Shown piece by piece: positions 10,630 through 20,319 of a stretch of 64,000 nucleotides of DNA. The DNA lies in the NCBI GenBank assembly GCA_000151295.1, contig GG745356.1, positions 650,108 to 714,107 on the forward strand. The letters are read 5' to 3'. Positions within the stretch are counted from its first letter, which is position 1. Each line of letters starts with the position of its first letter. A program made the position numbers and the translations under genes. A model generated the notes under the pieces. That model did not search any database. It saw only the letters and a list, made by a program, of their open reading frames with translations, and had not been told where the DNA came from. The DNA is from Allomyces macrogynus ATCC 38327 (Eukaryota > Blastocladiomycota > Blastocladiomycetes > Blastocladiales > Blastocladiaceae).

Positions 10630-12047
10630 ATGGCGGCCGCTGCGTCCATGATCCCAGTCCTACCCGCCGATATTATCCCACCTAAGGGTTCGGCGCAGCC
10701 GTTTGTTCAAGCAAAGCATCCGCGCAATTTTCTCGTCACGGGCGCCACGGGCTTCCTAGGCGCGTTTATTGTCGCGCAGTTGATTGACCGTGTTCTGACC
10801 CTTGATGGTGTTCAGCCTGACAGCACTGCGCTCGATCCGCTCAAAGTGACGTGCTTGGCGCGCGCCAAGACCAACGACGCTGCTCTCGCTCGTGTGATCA
10901 CCAACCTGCAGCACCATTCGTGCTGGAATCCGCAGTACGAGCCGTACCTCGTTGGTATCGCGGGCGATATTTCTCGTGCGCAGTGGGGCCTTGCCGACGA
11001 AGACTGGACTTCACTCGCCACGTCCGTTGACGCGATTGTGCACAATGGTGCCGTCGTGCACTTTCTGGCGCCGTACCACAAGATTGCGCCCACCAATGTG
11101 GACGGCACGATTTGGGCGTTGCGACTGGCCGTGGCTGGCAACAAGCTCAAGCCCGTGCATTACGTGTCGTCGGGGACGGTCCTCTTTTCGCCGCACCAGT
11201 TTGTGACGCTTCTGTCGCGCGGCGAAATCGTTCGCGAGGACGACCCGCTCGATCCGGCTACGACGGTCCTGTGCACGTCCTATGGCGAGACCAAGTGGGT
11301 GGCCGAGAAAAGGTGCGCGCAAGCAGCAGCCCTTGGCGTGCCCGTGACGGTCGTGCGTGCCGCCTGGATTTCCGGATCGTCCAAGACGGGCACTGTGACC
11401 GACTCCTCGTCACTATTGTTCCATTTGATCAAGGCGTGCATTGAAATCGGCGCGGTGCCCGAGACGGACGAGAAAGTTGGACTTGTGGCGATGACGCCAG
11501 TTGATTATGTTGCCGAATTGGTGGCCGCACTGACACTGATGGACGCGGCGCAGATCAAGGACATGCCGCAGCTCCGCACCGAGCCCGCCGGGTCCGCCTG
11601 GGCGTTCCTGGGCACGCCCGACCACGCGATCTACGGCCGTCTTCCATGCGGTCGACCGCAAGTTCAAGTACAAGCACCTATTTGAACAGCACTTGGGCCC
11701 GGAAATGGAACCTGGCCGTGCTCTCGTGGGACCAATGGTGCGCGCGGAACGTGTATGCGATTCGCACACAAGGTCGGGGCCATCCGCTTGCGCCGTTGCG
11801 GAACCAGTTGCTTGGCTGGATGCAGCGATACCTCTTGTCCATACCTGACTGGTCGACGATGCAGACCAACATGGTCATGCGCGCGTGGCGCGAACAGTTG
11901 CTCGCGGCCAATGTGGTCGAGGTTCCGACGGTTCTGGCCACACCCGCGGACGAGCTCATGCCGCTGTATTTGGCGGATCTGGTCGTCAAGGGCTTCTTGC
12001 CCGCACCAAAGGCCAAGGGCACCCAGAATTTGCGTGCGAAGTTGTAG
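10630..12047 (+). CDS. stand-alone thioester-reductase-like NAD(P)-binding protein, two frameshifts in this assembly
   Basis: Extended short-chain dehydrogenase of the NAD_binding_4 (thioester reductase / male-sterility) type, related to the C-terminal reductase domain of Lys2 and NRPS-like enzymes, which release carrier-bound acyl chains as aldehydes. No adenylation or carrier domain precedes it. Visible: Rossmann motif VTGATGFLGAFIVAQL (about 36-51), active-site YGETK (Tyr-x-x-x-Lys), and HYVSSGTV. The frame opened at 10630 is good to about 11635 (ending WAFLGTPDHAIY). Homology-like sequence then continues one frame over (VFHAVDRKFKYKHLFEQHLG, 11650-11710) and from about 11710 in the third frame (DQWCARNVYAIRTQ ... 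TQNLRAKL) to TAG 12045-12047. No intron fits. Either two sequencing indels or a recently broken gene. The substrate cannot be predicted. Confidence 0.72.
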
Positions 12048-12922
12048 ACCGGTGGCATTGTGATTTTTTCGTGGCATAGAGAGAGCGGAGCTTGCATCAT
12101 GTCTTTCTGGCGCACAAATGAATGTCATTTTTGTGGGTGCGGATTTTGTTGTGAATCGACGTGAGGGTTCATGAGCGTCGCTTGGTGTTTGCCAGCTGGT
12201 CGACTTTCGCAGTCGCGCTGGCATTTCGAGAAGGATGGCAAAGGCCAAAAGGTTTGGTTGATCAGGAACACCTCACGCATGTCTTGACTCAACACCAAAC
12301 GTTGATGGCTTTGGACTTGTCGATACTTTGAGCAAACGGCGAGAATCATAACAAATGCGAATTGTTCTCGTACATCAGAGCGACCGGACATCATGGCGGC
12401 AGACAATACTAGCTGCCATTTCCAAATCAGATTTAGGGCAGCAACACTAGCGGCCAAACACAATGAATCGGACCAGTCACACAGAGGAAGCATCAATGAA
12501 GGAGGAAATGGTGCTGACACGCAAATGTGTTCATGATGCTGCAGTTCAGAGAACTGAGTCGATGCTGCCGACACATCAGAAAGCAGAAGACGCCCGGGTA
12601 CACGAGCGCCGTTGACGCTGCTGCTGTGGTGAACACTTGTTGAATGCTGCTTGGAATTAAACATTCATACATAAATTGGTTCTATACAGGCCCAACAAGC
12701 AGACTTGGAACAGGAGCATGGAACCAATGAAGAGTGTCACGCCCAGATCTATGAAATGGCTGCGGCCACGTCACTCGCCGCCCCTGGCAAACCGTCCTGG
12801 CGCCCTGGCAGCACCACCAGCGACCCTCAAAAGCGGCCGTCACCCCGCACTTCACGGCCTGCAACGCACCTGTTCCCCCGCAATTTATCCCGAACCTTGC
12901 AAACTCAACGTTTCAGAACACC
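12048..12922. other. intergenic, no gene supported
   Basis: About 875 bases between two plus-strand genes. Open frames here have no protein-like composition. The last 150 bases are C/A-rich, as expected for a 5' UTR. Confidence 0.5.
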
Positions 12923-14935
12923 ATGTCCGCGCCCGCATCTGCAACGACGCCCGCTGCGCCGCACACGGTGACCGTCGATGCCGCCAAGTACCCAATCAGC
13001 AAGGTCACCGTTTACCAGGACCGCGCTGAAGTGAAGCGTACGCTCGCAGCTCTGTCTCTGCCGCGCCGTCAGGGTCAGGGTGCCTGCATCGTCCGCGTGC
13101 GCGGGATTTCCAATGCCGTCGACTCGGATTCGATTCGGTATCTACGCGTTTGGCGCTTTCGTAAACACTTCAGCCGATCCGTTTGTGGAAGCTGACGTGA
13201 AATTACCTCGATCTTCCATAGTGTCGACGGCCGTGGCGACGCTGTCATTGTCGACGTCGTTGCGAAAGAAGTGTACGAGTCGCTCGACGACGCAGTCTTG
13301 TCGGCACGCGCGCAGGCGACCAAGGACCGCAAGGCCAAGCTCGCCGAGATTGACCGGCAGCTCGAGGATCTGCGCCTCGACCAAGCGCTGCTCGCTGACC
13401 AAGTGAACGTAATTACCAGCTATGCCAAGGCCGTGACCACGCCCACGTCGGTCAAGGACGCATCCGCACAACCGCTGCAGGGCGCCGATGTCTTCTTTGG
13501 CTCATTTGTCGGCCAGTACGCGAACGCGCTTGCCGAGATCAAGCGCAGGCTGCTCACGATTGACCGCGACATCAAGGCCAAGGAGCGCGAGCGCGAGGCT
13601 CTCGCCGAACCGTCCGACGCTGAGGGCATCTTCGCGCCCACCTCGTCGCGGATCCAGGTCGTCGAAGTCACGCTCGAGACCAAAGTGGCCGGCGATTCCA
13701 AGGACGAGACGCTCGAAGTCGACCTCGACATCACCTACATTGTGCACCGCGCGTCGTGGACACCGCTCTACGACCTGCGCGTGTTTTCGCAGTCCGACTC
13801 GACCAAGCTCACCTACGCGGCCAACGTGCAGCAGTCGACGGGCGAAGACTGGGCCGATGTCGAGCTGACGCTGTCGACGGCCAAGGTCGCGCGGTCGCAC
13901 GGCGAGGCGCCCGCCTACAAGACGCGGTGGAGTTTGTGCGAGTACCGCCCGCCCGTGATCAGGAAGGCGCGCAAGATGGCCGCGCCCATGATGATGCGCG
14001 CGGCCATGCCCATGATGAGCGCCGCAGTCGGCGGTGCGATCCCGCCGCCGCCGCCGCCGCCGGCACCCGGCATGTTTGGCGTGCGGCAAGCATCAATTGT
14101 CGATTACGACGAGGAAGAGGATGACGACACGGGCAATTTCCGCCCACCGGCCGCTGAAATCGCCGCGGGGTTGACGGCAACCGCCTACCGGATCCCGTCT
14201 GCGGCGACGATCCCGTCTGACGACTCGCAGCACCGCGTGACGGTGGCGCTGCTCGACCTGCCTGTCACGCTCGACCACACGGCGTGCCCGAAGCTCGACC
14301 CAACGGCCTACTTGACGGCGAAAATCACCAACAAGTCGGCCTACACGTGGCTCGCGGGCCCAGCGAACGTCTTCCTCGACCACGCGTTTGTCGCCAAGTC
14401 TCGGCTCTCCATGGTCTTGCCCGGCGCGAAGCTGACGACCTCGCTCGGCCCGGACCCGGCGGTCGCCGTGCAGTACCGCCCCGTGGAAAAGTTCACCGAG
14501 TCGCGCGTCTCGGCGGGTCTGTTCACATCCTCGGCGTCGGACCGCACCGCTATCACCTACACGCAGCGCACGGTGCTCGAGAACAAGAACACGACCAAGG
14601 GTATCACGCTCACGCTCGCCGACCAAGTCCCGACCACGACCTCGTCGGACATTGTCGTCACGCTGCTCGACCCGGCCGAAAAGCAGATCCCGAAGTTGGC
14701 GTCGCGCGACGCTGCAGTGGATACGGACGGGACCAAGGCCGCGGGTACGGCCTCGGCGCACGGCAGTAACGCGTCGCTCAACCGCGCACCGCGCGCACCC
14801 AACGTGGTGCTCTACGAGGACTTGGGTGTCGTCGAGTGGAAGATTGAGCTGAAGCCGGGCGAGAAGCGCGAGGTCGCGCTCAAGTACGCCGTGTCGTACC
14901 CGAAGCGCATCACGATCGAGGGGCTCGATGGGTAA
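12923..14935 (+). CDS. DUF4140/DUF4139 (mucoidy inhibitor A-like) protein
   Basis: Member of the MuiA / F37C4.5-type family found in bacteria, fungi and nematodes; biochemical role unknown. Exons 12923-13137 and 13222-14935 (84-bp intron, phase 2), 642 residues. The N-terminal DUF4140 domain shows VTVYQDRAEVKRTL near residues 29-42 and the typical ISNAVDSDSIRVDGRGDAVI. A coiled coil (about 90-210, LAEIDRQLEDLRLDQALLAD) follows, then the DUF4139 beta domain starting at VDLDITYIVHRASWTPLYDL. An unusual Met/Pro insertion (MMMRAAMPMMS, then eight prolines) and an acidic patch DEEEDDD interrupt the C-terminal domain. The end GEKREVALKYAVSYPKRITI is a family hallmark. Cytosolic by lack of signal or membrane segments. 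Confidence 0.88.
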
Positions 14936-15999
14936 ATGATGGGATTGCATGAGCGAGCCCTCCAATGGCAGGCCCGCACAATGGAGAGTGGTTGGAGCGC
15001 GACAATGGACCAGGGTTGGGGATCGTTTCGCTTGTTTATAGTCTCTCAATGACAACCAGTCATTTACTCGCGCGCAGGCCGATATTGTTGCCATGAGCCT
15101 CTCAGATCGGTCCACTTTGCGATGAGTTTGCCATCCATGAACACCTGACCACGAGCAACTGTCGCATCGAGTCTGCCACGTCGTCGGCACATTGAATGAA
15201 ACGACAGAGCCGGGACGACAGAGCATAGTCCGAACGACAGCGACGGGTCCATGGAGTGATCTGCAAAACAAGAGTGTTGGAGAGCACACAAATCAAGCCA
15301 TCGTTCACCCGTCATCTTCCGCAGCGCTCTTGATGTGCTCAAGTTGAGCACGGGTCGCCATGCTCGGCTCCTCCGCGCAGAACTTCCGCACAGCAACGAC
15401 TGCCACCACAGTTGTTAGTTGACTTGCTCAAAATCAGAATAGAACCATTGAATCACAATTTCTATCCAAAAAGTATCACCTCTTCACTGCAAGCGTTGCC
15501 ATGCTCAACGCTCAACCTGTTGACAAGACTGTTCATGGACGCCAGCAGATGGTGGTGGAGTACTTTCAGGTCAGAACAGGCACAAACGGTCCAACAGCGC
15601 GAGGATGGTGGAGATGCCCAGGGACCTGAACGACGACGCCCTGTTGGCAGTGGCGTTGTGGCGAACACGCGGGCTCGACACGCCATCGCGGCAGTAGCCT
15701 GCGCCGCACTGACTCGGCCCGCACAATCTGTCGACACCAAAAGCGCCGTTTCGTCGTCAATGAAGGCGCTCGCGACTGCAAGCAATAAATATTCATTCAG
15801 CGATGCTAGCGCACAGGATGAGTATTTGTCCCTGGTCTATGCTCGAAACCGGCCCGCTTCGTGTTCGTCTCCACCATCGCGGCGTCGCGCCGTCTGATTC
15901 ATTTGGTCGTCAACACACACACACTTGCCTCGTGCAGCGCGCATCCCTGCGACAGCGGACGCGGCAGTGACGCTCTCCGCGCGCGACTGGTCGCTCCTT

Positions 16000-16030
16000 T
16001 GCACTGCGATGACAAGAGTCGAGCAGTGCA
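16000..16030. promoter_or_regulatory. 8-bp perfect inverted repeat before the TATA box of AAA gene 2
   Basis: TGCACTGC (16000-16007) and GCAGTGCA (16023-16030) form a perfect inverted repeat with a 15-base spacer, ending three bases before the TATA box. It could be a dimeric transcription-factor site or a stem-loop. Function is inferred from position. Confidence 0.4.
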
Positions 16031-16033
16031 CGC

Positions 16034-16040
16034 TATAAAA
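16034..16040 (+). promoter_or_regulatory. TATA box of AAA ATPase gene 2
   Basis: TATAAAA, 82 bp upstream of the ATG at 16122; the same spacing class as the TATA box of paralogue 1. Confidence 0.7.
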
Positions 16041-16121
16041 GGGTGGCGCCCCCCCGCATCTTCGGTGCACCATCAACTCCGACGCGCTCCCATCCCTTCC
16101 AGCTCTGATCAGCGTACGATC

Positions 16122-18726
16122 ATGGCCGGAGCGCACACGACCGCGACCACCGTCGCAACGGCCGCGTTTATCGCTGCTGCGGCGCTGCTCGCCGGATACC
16201 AGCTCTCGACCAAGCTCAGCGCCCGCAACCTCGACGCTTCCGCCGATGAGAATGCTGCCGCGTCGGGCAACGACGAGGACGAGGCACTCGACAGGGAAGT
16301 CGACTCGGACTCAGACTCGGACTGGGATTTCGAGTCGAGCAAGGTCAAGTATGCCGACATGTACAGCTACGCGCACGACGACGAGGACGACAGCGAAAAC
16401 GAGGGCGATGCGGCCGCCTCCAAGAAGGACGCAGCGCAGGCGGCGACCAGTGACAGCACCGCCACCGAGGAGCCGCAGTGCTACACGGAAATCGAGGAGG
16501 TGTGGGGTAAGTGCTCCAACACTGAAGTCGTTGTTTCGTGCCTTTTGATCATGGCCTCACGCTCGCCATCCCACCCAAACAGACCGTTCCTCGTACCGCT
16601 ACGTGCGCATCAAGACCTCGGGCAAAAAGAACAAGTCGGCCGCGACCAAGGCGTTCTACGTGCACCGCCGCCACGTTGTCACGCACGGCGAGTCGGACCT
16701 GCGCGTCAACGTGCGCATCGAGCTCGCGCTCATGGCGCGCATCCTGCAGGCGCTGATCCCAACCGAGGAGAAGCTCTACGACAGCATCCCGTTTGTCTCG
16801 GCGCGCGACCTGTACGCCAAGATTGATGCTGTCGAGGCCTGGGTCGCGGGAAACGCTCAGCGTGCGGCCGACGCTCGTGCCGCGTCGGACTCGACTGAGG
16901 CAGCCGCGGTCCCTACCGCCACCGCCGCTGCTTCCACCTCGGCCGAAGAAAAGACGGTCGCTTCGGCGACGCCCGCCGAGTTTGCCGAGGCCCACCGCGC
17001 GATCGCACAGCTGGCCAAGTTTCTGCGCACCGAGTTTGCCGACTTGCAGGCCAAGTACGACCGGCTCATTGCGCAGGGGCTCATCACCTACGACCTGCTG
17101 TGGATGCTCCTGCACGCCGGCGACATGGCGTGGGGCAACGACGCCGTCTACGACCGCATCCAGGCACTGCGCATCTCTCGCGTGCGGTACGTGATCCCGT
17201 CGGCGAGCGACCAGTCGCCTTACTTCCACGTCACGGGCAGGACCATTGAGTGGTCGGGCACGCGCTTCTTCCCGCTCACCGTGCAGCGCGCGATTCTCAA
17301 GTTTGGTGGCACCAAGCCGCTCGCCGAGCTTGCGCTGCGCCCCGGCGCGCAAATGACGCCGGCGACCCGTCACCACTTGATTACGCGCGGCAAGATGCTC
17401 GAGCAGTACGCGGGCGTCCAATACGTCGAGTACGACGGCCCGCTCATTTGGCGCCAGGGCCACGGGTGCATGCAGCGCATCATCAAGGTGCCCGTCACGT
17501 CGCGCATCATGGTGGACCGCGCCTCGTTTGAGCGGCAGAACCCGGACTACGACCTCAAGCGGCCCAGCACCATGGAGTCGCTCGACGACGCTGGTATCGA
17601 CGTGGCCTCGGGTGCTGACGGGCTCGCGCTCATGGGTCCGTTTGAAGACGACGAGTACCTGATCATGTGCCCGCAGTTTTACGGCTACGCATTTGGCAAA
17701 AAGGCGTGGGGCGAGATGCTCGTCGAGTTCATCAAGCCGATCCAGTTTGCCGAGCACGCCTACGACCAGCTCGTCCTCGACCCGGCGACCAAGGACCTCG
17801 TGCTTGGGCTCGTCGAGTCGCACGGCAAGCTGCACGCCGACCTGATCCAGGGCAAGGGCCGCGGCCTCATTTTCTTGCTGCACGGCAGCCCGGGCCAGGG
17901 CAAGACGCTCACGGCCGAGGTGATTGCCGAGCACCTGCAGCGCCCGCTGATCTCCATGGGCGCCGGCGAAATGGGCACGGGGCCCGACAAGCTCGAGAAG
18001 CGGCTGCAGAGTCTGCTGACGCTGGCCGAAACGTGGCAGGCCGTGCTCTTGCTCGACGAGGCCGATGTCTTCATGGAGCGCCGTTCCACGCACGAAATGT
18101 ACCGCAACGCCTGTGGTGCGTTTTCGTGGTGTTATTCTTCCACCTTTTGAATCGCACGCGCTCACTCATGCTTCTCCACCGATTCGCTAGTCTCCATTTT
18201 CCTGCGACTCCTGGAGCGGTACCAGGGCATCCTGTTCCTCACGACCAACCGCGTCGGCACGTTTGACGAGGCCTTCCACTCGCGCCTGTCGCTCGCGCTT
18301 CGGTTCGCCGACATGGACGAGTCCGCGCGGCTCGTGGTCTGGACGCAGGCGCTCGACCGGCTCGCGGCCAGCGATAGCGCCACGGCCGCCAACTGGCGCG
18401 ACCGCATCAACGTGTCGACCATGGCGCACATCCCCTTCAACGGCCGCCGCATCAACGGTATCGTGCGCACCGCGCACGCGCTTGCGCTGCGCGACAAGGT
18501 CGTGATTGACCAGACGCACTTTGACACAGTCATCAAGCGACTGCAGCAGTTTGACAAGGACGTGCACCTCGGTGTTGGGGATATGTCGGCGGGGGCGCGG
18601 AGGAGCAGTCGACGCAGAAAGGCGCTCCGCATCGGCGCGGACGACGCGCTCCTGGCTGAGGAGAGCTCGAGTGAAAGCGAGGACGAGAATGTGGTGGAAG
18701 AGTGTATCGGTGGGAGTTGTGCATAA
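16122..18726 (+). CDS. AAA+ ATPase with N-terminal DUF7025-like domain and putative membrane anchor (paralogue 2)
   Basis: Paralogue of the gene at 5013, 817 residues in three exons: 16122-16506, 16583-18115 and 18191-18726. It differs at the N-terminus: a hydrophobic stretch at about residues 8-29 (VATAAFIAAAALLAGYQ) suggests a membrane anchor or targeting signal, followed by a very acidic Asp/Glu/Ser region. The DUF7025-like domain follows (YDLLWMLLHAGDMAWGND; RGKMLEQYAGVQYVEYDG), then Walker A GSPGQGKT (563-570), Walker B VLLLDEADVFMERRS, sensor TTNR and FHSRLSLALRF. The second intron (74 bp, donor GTGCGT) is at the same codon and phase as the only intron of paralogue 1; the first (76 bp) is specific to this gene. 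Motifs are intact. Role unknown; the anchor hints at action on an organelle surface. Confidence 0.88.
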
Positions 18727-19026
18727 ACCATTTGTAGAATTGAATCGAGCCTTGTTTGAAATGTTACGCTTGTTGCCGCGATACATTGGCCTGAAGTGCT
18801 GAGGTCTTGTTGAGCATCAAAGGACTGGCGCCATCGTCAACGAGCTCGTTTTCCGCTCTGCCCGCAACCCGTCATCATGCTACCATACTTGATATGCGAG
18901 CGGGTTCAGCTCTGCTTTTTCAGCGTGCGACGTGGGCAGGTCCAGAGCCGAGAACAAGCCAGTCCGATTGGACACGGACAGGTTGATGCCGGTTAGTGCA
19001 GAGCTTGCGATTATCGAACCTTGCGA
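18727..19026. other. intergenic, no gene supported; 16-bp tandem repeat just beyond
   Basis: Convergent gap between AAA gene 2 and the minus-strand membrane protein. A 16-bp unit (TTGCGATTATCGAACC) occurs twice in tandem at 19005-19020 and 19021-19036. No other structure seen. Confidence 0.5.
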
Positions 19027-19235
19027 TTATCGAACCCGGCAACAGGTGGTACAGTTTGATTCCTGTCCTGTATGCTTCATTTCAGCGGGCGACGGCATGC
19101 AAAAGTGCCACCGATACCGTGCACCAGGGTGGTTGAGCTGCGCGACAGCGAGGCGCGTCGCAATGGCCAGGCGCTGGCGATAGTCGGGGTGGTGAGGATA
19201 ACCCCAACAGCGCGCGGCGACGCGGTGCGAAAATA

Positions 19236-20195
19236 TTATGGCCCAGATCCACGTACCATCTCATACCAGACACCGACCAGCAGCACAATCCACCCGAGCA
19301 TGAATACGTCCAGGCCGACAATCTGCTGCTGCTTTTTGCCCGGCCAGTGCATCGGACCCGTCACCCACATGCCGTCGTTGCTCTTGGCCAAGGATGCGTT
19401 GAGAAAGATGGCGATCCCACCGAGCCACAAAGCGAGCATGAGGATCGAAAACAGCCGTAAAACGAGCAGCGACGGCCGATTCGCAGCCAGGACCTTGTTG
19501 ACCGTCTCGAGCCCCTCGTCAATCTCCTGCGTGTCGGCTGGCGCCACAGTCGACTCGGGGAACCGCACTTCCAGTCGCGCGCGGGGCTCTGCGTCAGGGT
19601 CGACAAATGCGTGCGCAGAAACGCGGTGGAACAGAGACTCTGCGCCCTTGGAGTTGGCAGCGACGCCCGCATGGTTGCCGTCAGAGTCATACGGGCGGCA
19701 CCGCGCCGTGGCGATGACCCAGTGCCCATTCTCGTCAATATCGCCTGTCGCAAGAATACCGCGCGCGCGCACGGGCGGCGCGGTGGCCGGTCCCGTCGGC
19801 TGCGTCGTCGTGTAATACTGTGCCGGTGCAATCGCAGACTTGCCGTTGCCCGTCAGATACGGCGGCGGGGGCAGCGGCGGCATCGAGATCGCGATACCGC
19901 CTTGGTTCAGAGTCGACAAGGGCATGGTGACGCCACGCGCCTTGGTCGCAAGCCACGCATACCAGTACTGACCCTTGGGCACAGATTCGGAGTCGTCCTT
20001 GTTCGGCCCACGCTCGAGGCAATACTTGGTCTCGATCTCTTTGGCGTGCTCTTTGGCGCTGCCTTGCCTGTTGGCGAGGGCGATCCCGCCGAAAAGGAGC
20101 AGGAGGGAGATGAAGAAGAGAATGCTCCCGAGAATCCCGTCGAGTGTGGTTGGCTTGCCGTCGTCGCTGCCAAAGATGTTGTTGGAGCGCGCCAT
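19236..20195 (-). CDS. three-pass membrane protein of unknown function
   Basis: About 319 residues from ATG 20195, chosen because MARSNNIFGSDDGKPTT looks like a cytosolic N-terminus; an in-frame ATG at 20264 would add 23 residues. Three hydrophobic segments are clear: ILGSILFFISLLLLFGGIAL (about 22-41), LRLFSILMLALWLGGIAIFL and GLDVFMLGWIVLLVGVWYEM at the C-terminus. Between the first two lies a soluble domain of about 200 residues with a Pro/Thr-rich loop and the stretch GDIDENGHWVIATARCRP. I do not recognise the family. A strong donor (GTACGT at 19256-19251) lies just before the stop. If it is used with the CAG ending at 19174 (83-bp intron), the protein gains 48 residues and ends at TAA 19029-19027. 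Confidence 0.65.
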   Translation of the reverse strand: MARSNNIFGSDDGKPTTLDGILGSILFFISLLLLFGGIALANRQGSAKEHAKEIETKYCLERGPNKDDSESVPKGQYWYAWLATKARGVTMPLSTLNQGGIAISMPPLPPPPYLTGNGKSAIAPAQYYTTTQPTGPATAPPVRARGILATGDIDENGHWVIATARCRPYDSDGNHAGVAANSKGAESLFHRVSAHAFVDPDAEPRARLEVRFPESTVAPADTQEIDEGLETVNKVLAANRPSLLVLRLFSILMLALWLGGIAIFLNASLAKSNDGMWVTGPMHWPGKKQQQIVGLDVFMLGWIVLLVGVWYEMVRGSGP

Positions 20196-20319
20196 GACGC
20201 GCAATGCTGGAAGTTGTGAGCGCGATTCGAGTTGGCAACGGAGAAGTCGAATCAACTGTTGCAACGAGAGCAGCGACAGACCAGATTACTTGACCCGGCT
20301 TTGCCGCTGGTCGCCTTGG

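Larger units (their letters stand above)
14936..16121. other. intergenic region upstream of AAA ATPase gene 2
   Basis: No gene supported. A minus-strand open frame at 15064-15396 ends in a faintly protein-like stretch (ARGQVFMDGKLIAKWTD), but it has no recognisable domain. The promoter elements of the next gene lie at 16000-16040. Confidence 0.5.

Noticed and set aside
15064..15396. Minus-strand frame ending with ARGQVFMDGKLIAKWTD-like sequence
   Set aside because: Only a short stretch looks protein-like, with no domain, no promoter and no supporting splice sites.
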